A DNA stretch of 64,000 bases from Rhynchonema sp. JSB1_4 (taxonomy: Eukaryota; Nematoda; Chromadorea; Monhysterida; Xyalidae). A program made the translations under genes and the position numbers. Positions 1 through 11,447 of the stretch are shown piece after piece (position 1 is the first letter of the stretch; each line of letters begins with the position of its first letter). The stretch is from NCBI GenBank assembly GCA_030248065.1, contig JASAMV010006194.1, forward strand, positions 99,173 through 163,172, read 5' to 3'. The notes under the pieces were generated by a model. The model was not told the origin of the DNA. It searched no databases and saw nothing but the letters and a program-made list of their open reading frames with translations.

Positions 1-528
1 CCAAAGCCCAGATGAACGAAAAATAGCAAAACGACATTTTACTTCTCCTAGCCATCATTTGTGTGGCAACGTCGGCCGTCAATTGGTGCCACAGCGGGAA
101 GACGTTCGCCAGCTGGTCTCGTCAATTCCAGTCAGCCGAATCCAAACTTAAGACCTGCCCGTCGAAGTGAGAGAAATTCAGCATTTTCAAACCGAAATAT
201 AATTGAGCAGGTCGCTGAGATTTGCAGCCAAAACACCAACTCTGCCACACGATCGTCGCTGCGTATACTGCGAGTGTGTTGCTGAGTGGTTATGCATGCC
301 ATGCTCCAGGTATTTGAGGGTGTTTTTTGTGCGTCGAGGCTATCTGAAACAAATTGTAATACAGTTTGTTGCGCAGATCAATGCTGTGTGACCTCTGTCT
401 GCCGTTACATCTAGAACTGCCCGCTGACCACAACGCCGTTCAAATACAGGCAACGGTGACCACATTGGAAGTGCCTGAATCACGAAGGAAGTCATCGAAA
501 GAGAAGAACATTGTAAGCTTGTCAATTT

Positions 529-2290
529 ATGGTTCGACGCTTGCGTGTAAATGCGAGGTACAAACTCCATTTCCAGTCCAAAACGCCGCCAAATACATCT
601 GCTGCCAACGACAAGAAACAGCCAAAACAAGTCAAGCGTGTCGCTTCCAAAAACACCAAAGACACAAATGGTTCATCCACAAATGTGAGGAAGCATCAAA
701 GATCGCCCGTTCGTAGTCCAAAACCGTCAAAATTACAAACTGGTCGAACTTCAACAACAGTACTTGACAAGAGTACTCTCTCACAGCCGAGTCGCAGCAA
801 GTGGACGTCAGACTGGCGCACGGTGGTCGACGGAAAACGGGCGTTTGGCAATGGCATACCAGAAAAATTACAGGTATAAAGCCCATTTGTAACCCTCTCC
901 ATGACGTCAAACATATAACCCATTAAACCTAGGCTCAAAGTCCGACAGCCGCTCTTGCCGAGAATCCAGTAATTTTGGCCAGTTTTGCGACGACCTCAAC
1001 TCGAAACAATGTTGTGCTCCAGAAGTTCAATCTGGACCTTTCACTAGTAAGGCAGGTATGTATATGTGCACGTTTTAAAAATGGTCTATTTTAGTGTCAA
1101 TGGTCAGTTTGAAGCTGGCAATAATGGAAATCTAAGGTCTTTCCAGATTGGGTTCGAAGGCGAACTGGTTGACTTTGTGCTTGATCACAGCCAGAAACGA
1201 TTGTTGCTGTTGATTACGGACAACACCCGAAAAGGGAGACATTCATTGAATGGAAACAATCACTTAAGCACCGTTTGGCATCGTTTGACACTACATACCA
1301 AATGATTTTTATGTTCAGTTGCACCTGTGTTTTCACACTCTGTTTCAAGTCAACTTTTTCACAAAAGCTACATATTCTGAAGAATGTCTTCCTATTCGGG
1401 CACGGGTGTTTCCCTACAACTGCCGGATTACTCAATCTGTTCGTATAGCAGCGATACGGGCAAATTATTGGAGACTTTGTTGGATAGAACTAATCAGCCG
1501 TTCAGTTTTGTTGCGTATGACGACGATAACAAGGTTGGTTAACTCAGTTACGTAGTTCGCGCGTATGATGATGAGTGCCACACAGAGTCACACACACACA
1601 CTTCGAAGGAGGTTGCAGATCGTTTACTTGGTCGAAAAAGTGAACAATCGAATTCGAGTGCAATATGTGAAAGAAGGCAAGGCGGAACACATTCCTATGA
1701 AACGAAATGGTGCGGTGGCAACAAATTTAACAACCTTGTTCGCAACATTGCTTGACAGGTTCGTTTTTAAGGCATCTGTTTGTCCAGTCGTCACGTGCGA
1801 GCAATGTTGGTGGATAGGGGAAGGCTGTTTGCGATGTTTCATGACAACGAACAGAAACTGGCCTGTTTGATGATCAGCAGTGCTAACACCAAGGTGAGTG
1901 CAGCAATCGATACCTAATGTTCATCACCAGCCTAAAGTGATCAAGTGGAAGGACTGAATATACAGGACGCTTATATATGGATCGATCTGCCGGTGACGAT
2001 CAAAGCCCCGAACCACAACGGACTTGCAATCGATGGCAATATAGCGTTTATAGCAAACACGAACACCGTTTTCATGTTGGACATAGGTCGGACCGTTATA
2101 TGTTCAAATTTACCTGACCAAATTATGACATAAATGGCATTTAGTAATTGCAGCTACTCCAACAGCGAGCATCGTCAGTCGAATCCCGTTTAGTGGAGCA
2201 CATGTTTGTGGCTCAATACACGTGACCGCCAGATGCTTGTATGCTGTAGACTCACAGACTGGTGACATATTGGCGGTGGAAAAATGTTGA
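529..2290 (+). CDS. Beta-propeller-like protein, tandem copy 1 (frame-broken)
   Basis: Exons readable from splice signals are about 529-873, 933-1055, 1105-1310, 1384-1533, 1621-1758, 1770-1892, 1931-2085 and 2153-2290. The N-terminal exon is basic and Ser/Thr/Lys-rich. Later exons read like blades of a WD40/PQQ-type propeller, with pieces such as ICSYSSDTGKLLETLLDR, NTNTVFMLDI and LYAVDSQTGDILAV. I do not recognise the family. Compared with copy 2, this copy lacks one G near 1230 (which ends the frame before the piece RETFIEWKQ) and one G near 1945 (before VEGLNIQDAY), yet it is intact near 1641, where copy 2 is broken. The copies therefore break at different places, which fits sequencing or assembly error as well as decay. 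The ATG at 529 is the first in a long open exon. Confidence 0.45.
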
Positions 2291-2400
2291 CGTTTATTAC
2301 AAACGCTGTTTTATGAATGAGAACCAACTCAACGCCTGTAAGTTAGGTCAGCTTTTCGCCCGCATGCACTTCAAATATTTTCGAGCCTGGATTTGCAGTT

Positions 2401-2870
2401 CAGGAGCCAGTTTCTATTCGGTGTAGAAATTCTACCCGGGGTAGAATGTAAAATTCTACACTTCAGTTCAAATTTTCTACCCCTGCCCATAGTGAACCTG
2501 CATAATTCTACCCCCGTGAGTTTCTGTTCCAATATAAAATGTCCAAATTGACCCGGAAGTTGCTCAAAAGTGTAAAATATTTGTACCCACCGACTGACCT
2601 GGGTAGAACTGTTTCCCTTGGGTTTGCGCTGCCGCGGCATAATAGACCCACCCTGCCCGCCCAAAGTTCGGCATTCACATTTATACAAATGGCGAAACAT
2701 TTTTGGGTGTGACTGTCGCCTCACGATTTTTACCCCTCTGGCCCCTTTTTGCAGTGGGATAGGGTGTAGAATTCTACACCGACGAATGGAAACTCAAATT
2801 CTACCCAAGTTTATAACACGTAAATTTCTACCCGGGGTAGAATTCTACACCGAATAGAAACTGGCTCCTG
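2401..2870. mobile_element. MITE with GTAGAATTCTAC palindromes, copy 1
   Basis: The ends are inverted repeats of about 36 bp starting CAGGAGCCAGTTTCTATTCG. The interior repeats the words GGGGTAGAA, TTCTACCC and GTGTAGAATTCTACAC many times in both orientations, so the element is self-complementary at a small scale. No open frame of note and no clear target duplication. It lies just after the last propeller exon and is also present in the second unit at 6953-7417. Confidence 0.75.
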
Positions 2871-3135
2871 GTGTGAGATGTACGGCAGATAGGAAAAAAC
2901 TGTGCCAAACAGCAAATTTGTCATACAACTGGATATGAGAAGGAAAAAATGTTCAATAAAGAAAGTTTTAACTTCAAGATCACGTACAGTATTTGAATAT
3001 TATGTACCATGTACCAATACGGTAACATTGTGATCTGTGATGTGTAACATGCATAACGATAGTTAATGCTGCTAACGATGGTCAATGCTACGCTCACAGA
3101 GCGAAGAAGCACAACAATAAAATACTGACACAATG

Positions 3136-3752
3136 TCACGGTTTCACTTTCTTTTTTATAAACAATGGATTCGGACTGGATTTGAGGTAATTCTCTATGG
3201 TGTACTCGGCAGCTTTACGCATCTTCGTTAAGTCTTTGGCACACTTCAAGAAGTACCTTTGCCCACGTTCCAACTTCTGTTCTGAAACGCAACAAGCGTT
3301 GTGAATATGTGAAAGAAATCTGACATGCATGAAGCCATGACGCTGTGGCCAACCTTTCTTCAGGTTGCACAATGGTAAGCACTCATCGGCCACTCCTTCA
3401 TTGCGACACGCATCTCTGTGGTCCAAGTTAAAATTGGCGCACCAAATGTATGGATACAGCGATGAGATATGACCAGAGTAGATTATTAGTTTGAGCTGAA
3501 AAAGTCCACCAAGCCTAAGTTGTTGTCAAATATGGTTGCCATCTCAACTTAAAAGCAAATCCAACAACCAAATAAACCAAAGCTGTAGCCCACCGTAGTT
3601 TGACTCAATCTGTTTTCGTCGTTTCCATCACCCACAAAATTGCAATATCTGATAAATTGCTCAGGTATGTCAGGGGTGACTTTGCAGCAACGCTGGAAAG
3701 CATCGTCTGCTGATTTAGGTGGCAACAAAAATTTGACCTCGTCTGGAGAAAG
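3136..3752 (-). CDS. DB-module (nematode cysteine domain) protein, 3' exons
   Basis: Three exons at 3594-3752, 3354-3495 and 3136-3281 join in phase with GT/AG borders and end at a TGA at 3136. The first carries AFQRCCKVTPDIPEQFIRYC, the second CANFNLDHRDACRNEG followed by DECLPLCN, the third a basic tail with FLKCAKDLTKM. The pattern CC, then C-x-F, then CA, a DH pair, and C..GV..CLPLC is that of the DB module, a disulphide-rich extracellular domain found mainly in nematodes. Its molecular role is generally unknown; secretion is expected. No signal peptide or start codon was found; 5' exons should lie between 3753 and about 4430. One Cys of the usual second CC pair is replaced by Ala (DACRN). 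Confidence 0.7.
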
Positions 3753-4323
3753 CTGAAAATATTTCTATCTGCGGCGAAAGAACCTTATGCGCGCGAAGAA
3801 AGCTGACTAAAATTTGATTTTAAATATCTAACGAACCGATTGGCCAAATTTGATTACAGCTGCAATCACAAACGAAATCAGAAACATCTTGAATATTGTG
3901 GTTGAAACAAATGTTCACACGGTTGAACTGCATGACAGCCAGCCGTTTAGTAAACCTTGAAAGTATTTGGCTTGTTTGCGCACATGTGCAAAAATAAAAT
4001 TAAAATCTGAACATGAGCATGAAAACTAGCTATATCGCACACCATGCGCTGCAAAAACCTGTGACATGGGGCGCTGCAAGTTACACTTTACATAAAACCC
4101 AAACTACTTTATCAATTCAAACGCTCGTGCACGTCTAAGGCACAGAAAGTTACCTTAGTGCTAGGTTGTGTGTTGTAGCAAGCGAAATAATAGTAAAATT
4201 ACGACGAAAATTGCGTTATCGGAGTTTCGTTTGCGAAAGCAAGTACACGGACGAAACACAATGTTATTTGTCTTTCCAAACACATTCCACCGAGTTATAA
4301 GTAGCCGCAGCAGCAGCAGTATC

Positions 4324-4399
4324 AGCAGCCACGTCAGAATGTTTCATTATTTTGCCAGCTGCGAAATCGGGCTCGTGTTGGCGTAGTTTGCCTTTATAC
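4324..4399. mobile_element. Partial MITE of the family seen at 22685 and 30148
   Basis: Only the right half is clear: AGCCACGTCA, then ATGTTTCATTATT, then the right end GCGAAATCGGGCTCGTGTTG and GCGTAGTTTGCCTTTATA. The same order is seen at 22810-22881 and 30262-30336. No matching left inverted end was found upstream. Confidence 0.6.
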
Positions 4400-5145
4400 A
4401 ACACAACACAGCGCATTAATGAGCATCAATAGATGCCCATTATGATCAGAAATTCAACACACAGGGACATCCTGCTGTGTCCAGTGTGCAAGGTTCCTTT
4501 CCCGCTCACCATCAGCACATCGTTACACAATTGTGTTGAGGACTCGCGAAGACCAATGAGCCTTGAGGTTGGAATAATGATCCGGCATTACGGTCTCATT
4601 GAATCAACTAAGGTATATTATAGGCGTATCAATATAAAACAAGATGAGATACGCAACGAGAAAGCAAAGTAAGAGCTAACGTTTGTACAAATTAACAAAA
4701 CAGACAAAGCATATAAATCCCTATAGTTCAACCCACCCTCTCCCATTCTCATGACTAGCTGAGGGAGATCAAATAACCGATTTGTGACAGTAATGAGAAC
4801 CAAAGCAGATGAACGAAAAATAGATTTTACTCTTGCAATTTTGTGACCCTATTGCAGCGGATTAGTCAGCCGAATCAAACTTAGCCTGCCCCGAAGTGAG
4901 AGAAATGCATTTTCAAACCGAAAATAATGAGCAGGTCGTAGATTAGCCAACACCTTCCGATTCGATATATAACCATCAGGTATGAGGGTGTTTTTTGTGG
5001 AGCTATGAAACAATAATACATTTTCATCTTGTGACCTCTGTCTGTTACATCTAAACTGCCCGCTGACAAACGCCTTCAAAACAGGAATGGAAGTTGAATC
5101 AGAAGGAAGATCGAAAGAGAAGAACATTGTAAGCTTGTAATTTAT

Positions 5146-6868
5146 GTTCGACGCTTGTGTAAAGAGGTACAAACTCCATTTCCAGTCCAAAAGCCCCAAA
5201 TAATCGCCGACAAGAAACAGCCAAACAAGTAAGGGTCGCTCAAAAAACCAAGACACAAAGGTTATCCACAAGTAGGGCATCAGCTTGTAGCAACCGTCAA
5301 AACTGATCAACAACGACAAGAGTACTTTCACAGCCGAGTCGCAGCAAGTGGACGTCAGACTGGCGCACGGTGGTCGACGGAAAACGGGCGTTTGGCAATG
5401 GCATACCAGAAAAATTACAGGTATAAAGCCCATTTGTAACCCTCTCCATGACGTCAAACATATAACCCATTAAACCTAGGCTCAAAGTCCGACAGCCGCT
5501 CTTGCCGAGAATCCAGTAATTTTGGCCAATTTTGCGACGACCTCAACTCGAAACAATGTTGTGCTCCAGAAGTTCAATCTGGACCTTTCACTAGTAAGGC
5601 AGGTATGTATATGTGCACGTTTTAAAAATGGTCTATTTTAGTGTCAATGGTCAGTTTGAAGCTGGCAATAATGGAAATCTAAGGTCTTTCCAGATTGGGT
5701 TCGAAGGCGAACTGGTTGACTTTGTGCTTGATCACAGCCAGAAACGATTGTTGCTGTTGATTACGGACAACACCCGGAAAAGGGAGACATTCATTGAATG
5801 GAAACAATCACTTAAGCACCGTTTGGCATCGTTTGACACTACATACCAAATGATTTTTATGTTCAGTTGCACCTGTGTTTTCACACTCTGTTTCAAGTCA
5901 ACTTTTTCACAAAAGCTACATATTCTGAAGAATGTCTTCCTATTCGGGCACGGGTGTTTCCCTACAACTGCCGGATTACTCAATCTGTTCGTATAGCAGC
6001 GATACGGGCAAATTATTGGAGACTTTGTTGGATAGAACTAATCAGCCGTTCAGTTTTGTTGCGTATGACGACGATAACAAGGTTGGTTAACTCAGTTACG
6101 TAGTTCGCGCGTATGATGATGAGTGCCACACAGAGTCACACACACACACTTCGAAGGAGGTTGCAGATCGTTTACTTGGTCGAAAAAGTGGAACAATCGA
6201 ATTCGAGTGCAATATGTGAAGAGAAGGCAAGGCGGAACACATTCCTATGAAACGAAATGGTGCGGTGGCAACAAATTTAACAACCTTGTTCGCAACATTG
6301 CTTGACAGGTTCGTTTTTAAGGCATCTGTTTGTCCAGTCGTCACGTGCGAGCAATGTTGGTGGATAGGGGAAGGCTGTTTGCGATGTTTCATGACAACGA
6401 ACAGAAACTGGCCTGTTTGATGATCAGCAGTGCTAACACCAAGGTGAGTGCAGCAATCGATACCTAATGTTCATCACCAGCCTAAAGTGATCAAGGTGGA
6501 AGGACTGAATATACAGGACGCTTATATATGGATCGATCTGCCGGTGACGATCAAAGCCCCGAACCACAACGGACTTGCAATCGATGGCAATATAGCGTTT
6601 ATAGCAAACACGAACACCGTTTTCATGTTGGACATAGGTCGGACCGTTATATGTTCAAATTTACCTGACCAAATTATGACATAAATGGCATTTAGTAATT
6701 GCAGCTACTCCAACAGCGAGCATCGTCAGTCGAATCCCGTTTAGTGGAGCACATGTTTGTGGCTCAATACACGTGACCGCCAGATGCTTGTATGCTGTAG
6801 ACTCACAGACTGGTGACATATTGGCGGTGGGAAAAATGTTGACGTTTATTACAAACGCTGTTTTATGA
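5146..6868 (+). pseudogene. Beta-propeller-like protein, tandem copy 2 (frame-broken)
   Basis: Second copy of the gene at 529-2290. The first exon is riddled with small deletions and has no long frame. The exon around 5650-5850 is better preserved than in copy 1: it keeps the G that lets the frame run through RETFIEWKQ and LASFDTTYQ. The exon around 6480 also keeps a G that copy 1 lacks. In contrast the exon near 6170-6310 has an extra G at about 6191 and an altered run near 6222 that break a frame open in copy 1. The last exon differs by one G and runs to a TGA at 6866. Taken together the two copies suggest one intact ancestral gene; whether two loci really exist is uncertain. Confidence 0.5.
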
Positions 6869-6952
6869 ATGAGAACCAACTCAACGCCTGTAAGTTAGGT
6901 CAGCTTTTCGCCCGCATGCACTTCAAATATTTTCGAGCCTGGATTTGCAGTT

Positions 6953-7417
6953 CAGGAGCCAGTTTCTATTCGGTGTAGAAATTCTACCCGGGGTAGAATG
7001 TAAAATTCTACACTTCAGTTCAAATTTTCTACCCCTGCCCATAGTGAACCTGCATAATTCTACCCCCGTGAGTTTCTGTTCCAATATAAAATGTCCAAAT
7101 TGACCCGGAAGTTGCTCAAAAGTGTAAAATATTTGTACCCACCGACTACCTGGGTAGAACTGTTTCCCTTGGGTTTGCGCTGCCGCGCATAATAGACCCA
7201 CCCTGCCCGCCCAAAGTTCGGCATTCACATTTATACAAATGGCGAAACATTTTTGGGTGTGACTGTCGCCTCACGATTTTTACCCCTCTGGCCCCTTTTT
7301 GCAGTGGGATAGGGTGTAGAATTCTACACCACGAATGAAACTCAAATTCTACCCAAGTTTATAACACGTAAATTTCTACCCGGGTAGAATTCTACACCGA
7401 ATAGAAACTGGCTCCTG
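6953..7417. mobile_element. MITE with GTAGAATTCTAC palindromes, copy 2
   Basis: Same element as 2401-2870, carried along in the tandem duplication, with the same inverted ends (CAGGAGCCAGTTTCTATTCG) and a few single-base deletions. It was present before the duplication. Confidence 0.75.
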
Positions 7418-7682
7418 GTGTGAGATGTACGGCAGATAGGAAAAAACTGTGCCAAACAGCAAATTTGTCATACAACTGGATATGAGAAGGAAAAAATGTT
7501 CAATAAAGAAAGTTTTAACTTCAAGATCACGTACAGTATTTGAATATTATGTACCATGTACCAATACGGTAACATTGTGATCTGTGATGTGTAACATGCA
7601 TAACGATAGTTAATGCTGCTAACGATGGTCAATGCTACGCTCACAGAGCGAAGAAGCACAACAATAAAATACTGACACAATG

Positions 7683-8028
7683 TCACGGTTTCACTTTCTT
7701 TTTTATAAACAATGGATTCGGACTGATTTAGGTAATTCTCTATGGTGTACTCGGCAGCTTTACGCATCTTCGTTAAGTCTTTGGCACACTTAAGAAGTAC
7801 CTTTGCCCACGTTCCAACTTCTGTTCTGAAACCAACAAGCGTTTGAATATGTAAGAAATTACATGCATGAAGCCATACGCTGTGCCAACCTTTCTTCAGG
7901 TTGCACAATGGTAAGCACTCATCGGCCACTCCTTCATTGCGACACCATCTCTGTGGTCCAAGTTAAAATTGGCGCACCAAATGTATGGATACAGCGATGA
8001 GATATGACCAGAGTAATTATTAGTTTAG
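7683..8028 (-). pseudogene. Truncated second copy of the DB-module gene 3' exons
   Basis: Corresponds to the last two exons of the gene at 3136-3752. It carries single-base deletions (for example near 7792, 7836 and 7880) that shift the frame, and the upstream DB exon is absent because the duplication ends at about 8065. It still shows DECLPLCN and KCAKDLTKM pieces in different frames. Confidence 0.6.
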
Positions 8029-8065
8029 CTGAAAAAGTCCACCAAGCCTAAGTTGTTGTCAAATA

Positions 8066-9030
8066 TGTTGGCAGTAGCAGTCAGAAATTTGCGACTGCCC
8101 ATTCGGTCAGCTCTTTAACTGAGCAAGGACAGTAGACGGCAGGTACCGGTCAATGGACACAGCTGAGCAGGCAATCACTGCAAGCAATCACTGCCTTGCT
8201 GGACACTTCTGGTAGTAGTGACTTCTCCGGATTTTGACTTCTACTTCCCGGAAGTCAGAAGTATAAATCGACCTTAAGAATGCTTGATATAAAATTTTAC
8301 ATCGTTCTCAAGTATCAAACAGTTTTTGTGGAACAGAATGCATGATATAAAAATTTTGGCTTTCAGTTAAAAGCGAAATAATGAAGTAAAAGTAAAAAAT
8401 AGTGGAGAGCGAGAGTGAAACCAGAACGTTCGTATACATTGCCAAACTCTTTAGACCTTTATTTGCTTGACGGTTAAGCTTTCCAGAAAACAATGGCCAC
8501 CAAATACAAACAACACACACACACATTATTTTGTCGTTTGAAAAAGTGACTTACAACAATTCCTGTATTTCCGTAAAAATATAAATTAAAACCAGCTACA
8601 TTAGTTTACATAGTGTCAAAACATGTATGGTTACACTAATGCACATTATGTAAAAGTATGTATGTACGTTGTAACAGAACATTGTGAATACAGTGAACAT
8701 TCGATATAACGAATTTCGATAAAAAAATTTTTTGTGACTTTCAAGCAGCAGTTCTTGACCAAATACTGCTGATGTAAATGCAAACACAAATTAGAGACAT
8801 TGCAACGCAAAATAACACAGTGCCAAAGTTGGAACAGAATCAGACAACGAGACAATACAAACAGTGTCAACGAAAAGGATCACATCGCAACATAAAAACG
8901 GACATCCAGAATAGCTGCATCATGAACACTTTGCCAAATGGTGTGGTGCAGATGGACACTGCAACCTAAAAATTGGAAGATTTGTTAGTCCGGCTCAAGG
9001 TAGGCATTCTGGGTTTGGTTTTATTCAAAC
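8066..9030. other. AT-rich stretch with no recognised gene
   Basis: Both strands were read; only short open frames without splice context or recognisable motifs. A short ACACAC run lies near 8510-8525. Confidence 0.5.
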
Positions 9031-9039
9031 CAGAAATGC

Positions 9040-9430
9040 TTTTTTGACCAAGAAATTTTTATATTGCCGATTTCCGTATTCCTGATCTAAATGTCGGAAA
9101 AAAATTCAGCAGTGGCTGAAGTGAATGGGAAGAGTAGGTGACAATTAAAGCACTTAAAGCACTTAAGGAGTGTGCGTGGCAACGTGGCATCGCCGTTGAC
9201 CTGGAAAAAATCCAGGTCGTTCTTTACCAAGAAACAGCAGCTTTTTGACCAAGAATGCTCGCTACAAAGCTTTATATTTGGTAGGTATTTTGGATCTAAT
9301 TGTCGAGCAAAGATTTAGCAGTGGCTGAGGTGAATGGGAAGGGTAGGTGACAAATAAGACACTTCGAGGGCATCGCGCAGCGATGCCCGAGGAGTGTGCG
9401 TGGCAATGTGGCTTCGCCCTTGAACTGGGA
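9040..9430. repeat. Two diverged direct repeat units of about 200 bp
   Basis: About 9045-9205 and 9240-9430 share, in order, TTTTTGACCAAGAA, CAGCAGTGGCTGA or its close variant, GTGAATGGGAAG, GGTAGGTGACAA and GGAGTGTGCGTGGCAA. The second unit contains a small hairpin GGGCATCGCGCAGCGATGCCC. The pair abuts the left end of the inverted-repeat element at 9433. Confidence 0.6.
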
Positions 9431-9432
9431 GA

Positions 9433-10460
9433 AACTAGGAAAAAAGAGCCTAAACAGGCTTACGGAATTATGCAACATCCGTAACTAAACCTAGCCTAGA
9501 CTTCTGACGGTACAAATGGAAGAAACAAGTCTAACCTTATACTTATGACGGTACAATGGGGAGAAACAAGGATTATCGAGCAACAGTTATGCGGTCCGAC
9601 CACGTGATGTAGAAAAAATGGCGTTGCATAGTTCCGGCGCCCGCTCGGGGGAGGCGTAAATGCATAGTGCCGTGTTACATTGGGGGTTAGTCAAACTTCG
9701 TACAACAGCGCAGAACACTTGTGTGCACTTGCACTTACATTTGTGCTTGTCTGTTACCTGATGGAAAACTATGATATGATATGAAAGTGAAAAGAGGAAA
9801 GTGTCAACAAGGGTTGCCTTGTGAAACCGTGTGTTCAACCCAACGCTAGGCCGTGTGTGTTATTTAATAGCCAGGGATTTTGTGCTTTTGTTGTATGGTC
9901 TGACAAGCCGCATCTTATTCATACGAACTAATTAGCTTGTCCAAAAAGACAAAAGCCAACTGATGATTATTAGCGAGTTGAACAAATCGATTCCGTGAAG
10001 TTGCATAAGAATCGGGATAACAAGACCTAATATACAATGCATAGTAAATGTGATAATGGGTGCTGTTGTGGGATTGTGTGGCGGGTGAAATCGTACAGCA
10101 CTTGTTTCTCACACTGACTAATGATAAGAAGTATAAAATGAAAGGCGTGTAATTGCGCTCGAAGATTGTGTTCTGTTACTGAAAAAAAATGCTACTGAAA
10201 GAAATGGTGAAAACAAATGGGCAAAAACGGATGGGTGCCGAACACCGAGCGGGCGCCGGAACTATGCAACGCCATTTTTTCTACATCACGTGGTCGGACC
10301 GCATAACTGTTGCTCGATAATCCTTGTTTCTCCCCATTGTACCGTCATAAGTATAAGGTTAGACTTGTTTCTTCCATTTGTACCGTCAGAAGTCTAGGCT
10401 AGGTTTAGTTACGGATGTTGCATAATTCCGTAAGCCTGTTTAGGCTCTTTTTTCCTAGTT
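9433..10460. mobile_element. Fold-back element with perfect 216-bp inverted ends
   Basis: Positions 9433-9648 and 10245-10460 are exact reverse complements over 216 bp, without any mismatch or indel that I can find. The outer end reads AACTAGGAAAAAAGAGCCTA. The 596-bp centre has only short frames with no transposase motif. A target duplication is unclear; a TA just inside the CTAG end is possible. Identity this high means a very recent element, strong sequence constraint, or an assembly artefact. Confidence 0.85.
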
Positions 10461-11020
10461 ATTTTGCAATATGCAATCAGGTATGCACCGCTGTGCGCTA
10501 CTGAGAAAAGCGTGTGCGGCCACAGAGATTCTGGAATTTACTTTCAGGTACACCGCTGACCAAGAACTTCATCAAAAAATGGCATTGTGTAAAAGAAGCA
10601 GGCAAGCTTCGACTCGCGTTACTCGACTCTTTCGCCGATCCAAATTTTGACATGAACAGCGATGGAAATAGTGAGCCATTATGACATGCATCACTTTTCT
10701 TGCCATTAAAAAGATATGCATACGTTGTAAAACATCAGGATCGTTATAACCAGGCAATGAACAAATTTCAGACTTTATTTACAGTTGAATACCGCGCCGA
10801 CGACGACGATTCGTGGGAAGTAATCACACCGAGACCAAGTCCGACAACGACCAGCCTGTACCAGAAATTAATGGTGGCCGACTGGACAGTGAACACAGAC
10901 ACAACAACTGTCGATAGCAACACAGTTAGCACGACACGAAAGAGGAGAACAACAACCGAAATGAGGCTCCCAACATCGAGGAGTCCCATCAGAGTGGCAA
11001 TTGAGCAACTGTTTGGTTGA
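10459..11020 (+). CDS. Unidentified protein, 3' exons
   Basis: Two good exons, 10548-10670 and 10785-11020, join in phase 1 and end at a TGA at 11018. A 22-nt exon at 10459-10480 also fits phase and frame; its acceptor (TTTTTTCCTAG) is the very end of the fold-back element. The second exon begins after TTATTTACAG. The protein piece has an acidic run (RADDDDSWEV), then a Thr/Ser-rich, Arg-rich tail (TTRKRRTTTEM) ending EQLFG. No family recognised, and no start codon found upstream of the element. Confidence 0.45.
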
Positions 11021-11447
11021 ATGTATGCTGTTCACTGTATTGTAACCTTTTACACCATTAAAGGTTTGCTGACCCATAGACAGTATGTATGTTTCGTGAG
11101 AGCAGTGTTTGCTACAACTACATTCTTTGCGATAAACGTGCACCAGTAAATGTTTGCTCATATACGGCTGGCCTGGGTGCGGCCTGCGGCGACCAAAGCT
11201 CTGATCATTATTCCCTTATCAGAAGAAAGCACTTGATGCGCCGGAAATGTTACTTCACAACTAAAAAGCAAACAAAAAATTGTAAACTTATTTGCTTATG
11301 GTCGTAAAATTAAATGTGAGAGCACCCATGAACAAGATAAGAGCATTGCTGTTGTGTTGGCACAATGAAGATTCCTAACGCAGTCGTGCTTGCCTACACA
11401 TGAGAAACGATCGCATAGAACGGGTCTGCTCCCATCCACATACCAGA

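Larger units (their letters stand above)
1..3532. repeat. Tandem duplication, unit copy 1
   Basis: This stretch recurs in the same orientation at about 4799-8065. Positions 900-3200 match 5450-7720 almost base for base. The left end is cut by the window start. The match stops at about 3532, inside an intron of the DB-module gene, so the two units are separated by about 1.27 kb present only once (3533-4798). Confidence 0.9.
4799..8065. repeat. Tandem duplication, unit copy 2, with base drop-outs at both ends
   Basis: This is the second copy of 1-3532. The middle (about 5330-7720) is nearly identical. From 4799 to 5330 and from 7720 to 8065 the copy is missing many single bases and short runs relative to copy 1, with few substitutions. 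That one-sided loss looks like an unpolished long-read consensus rather than normal divergence. Confidence 0.85.
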
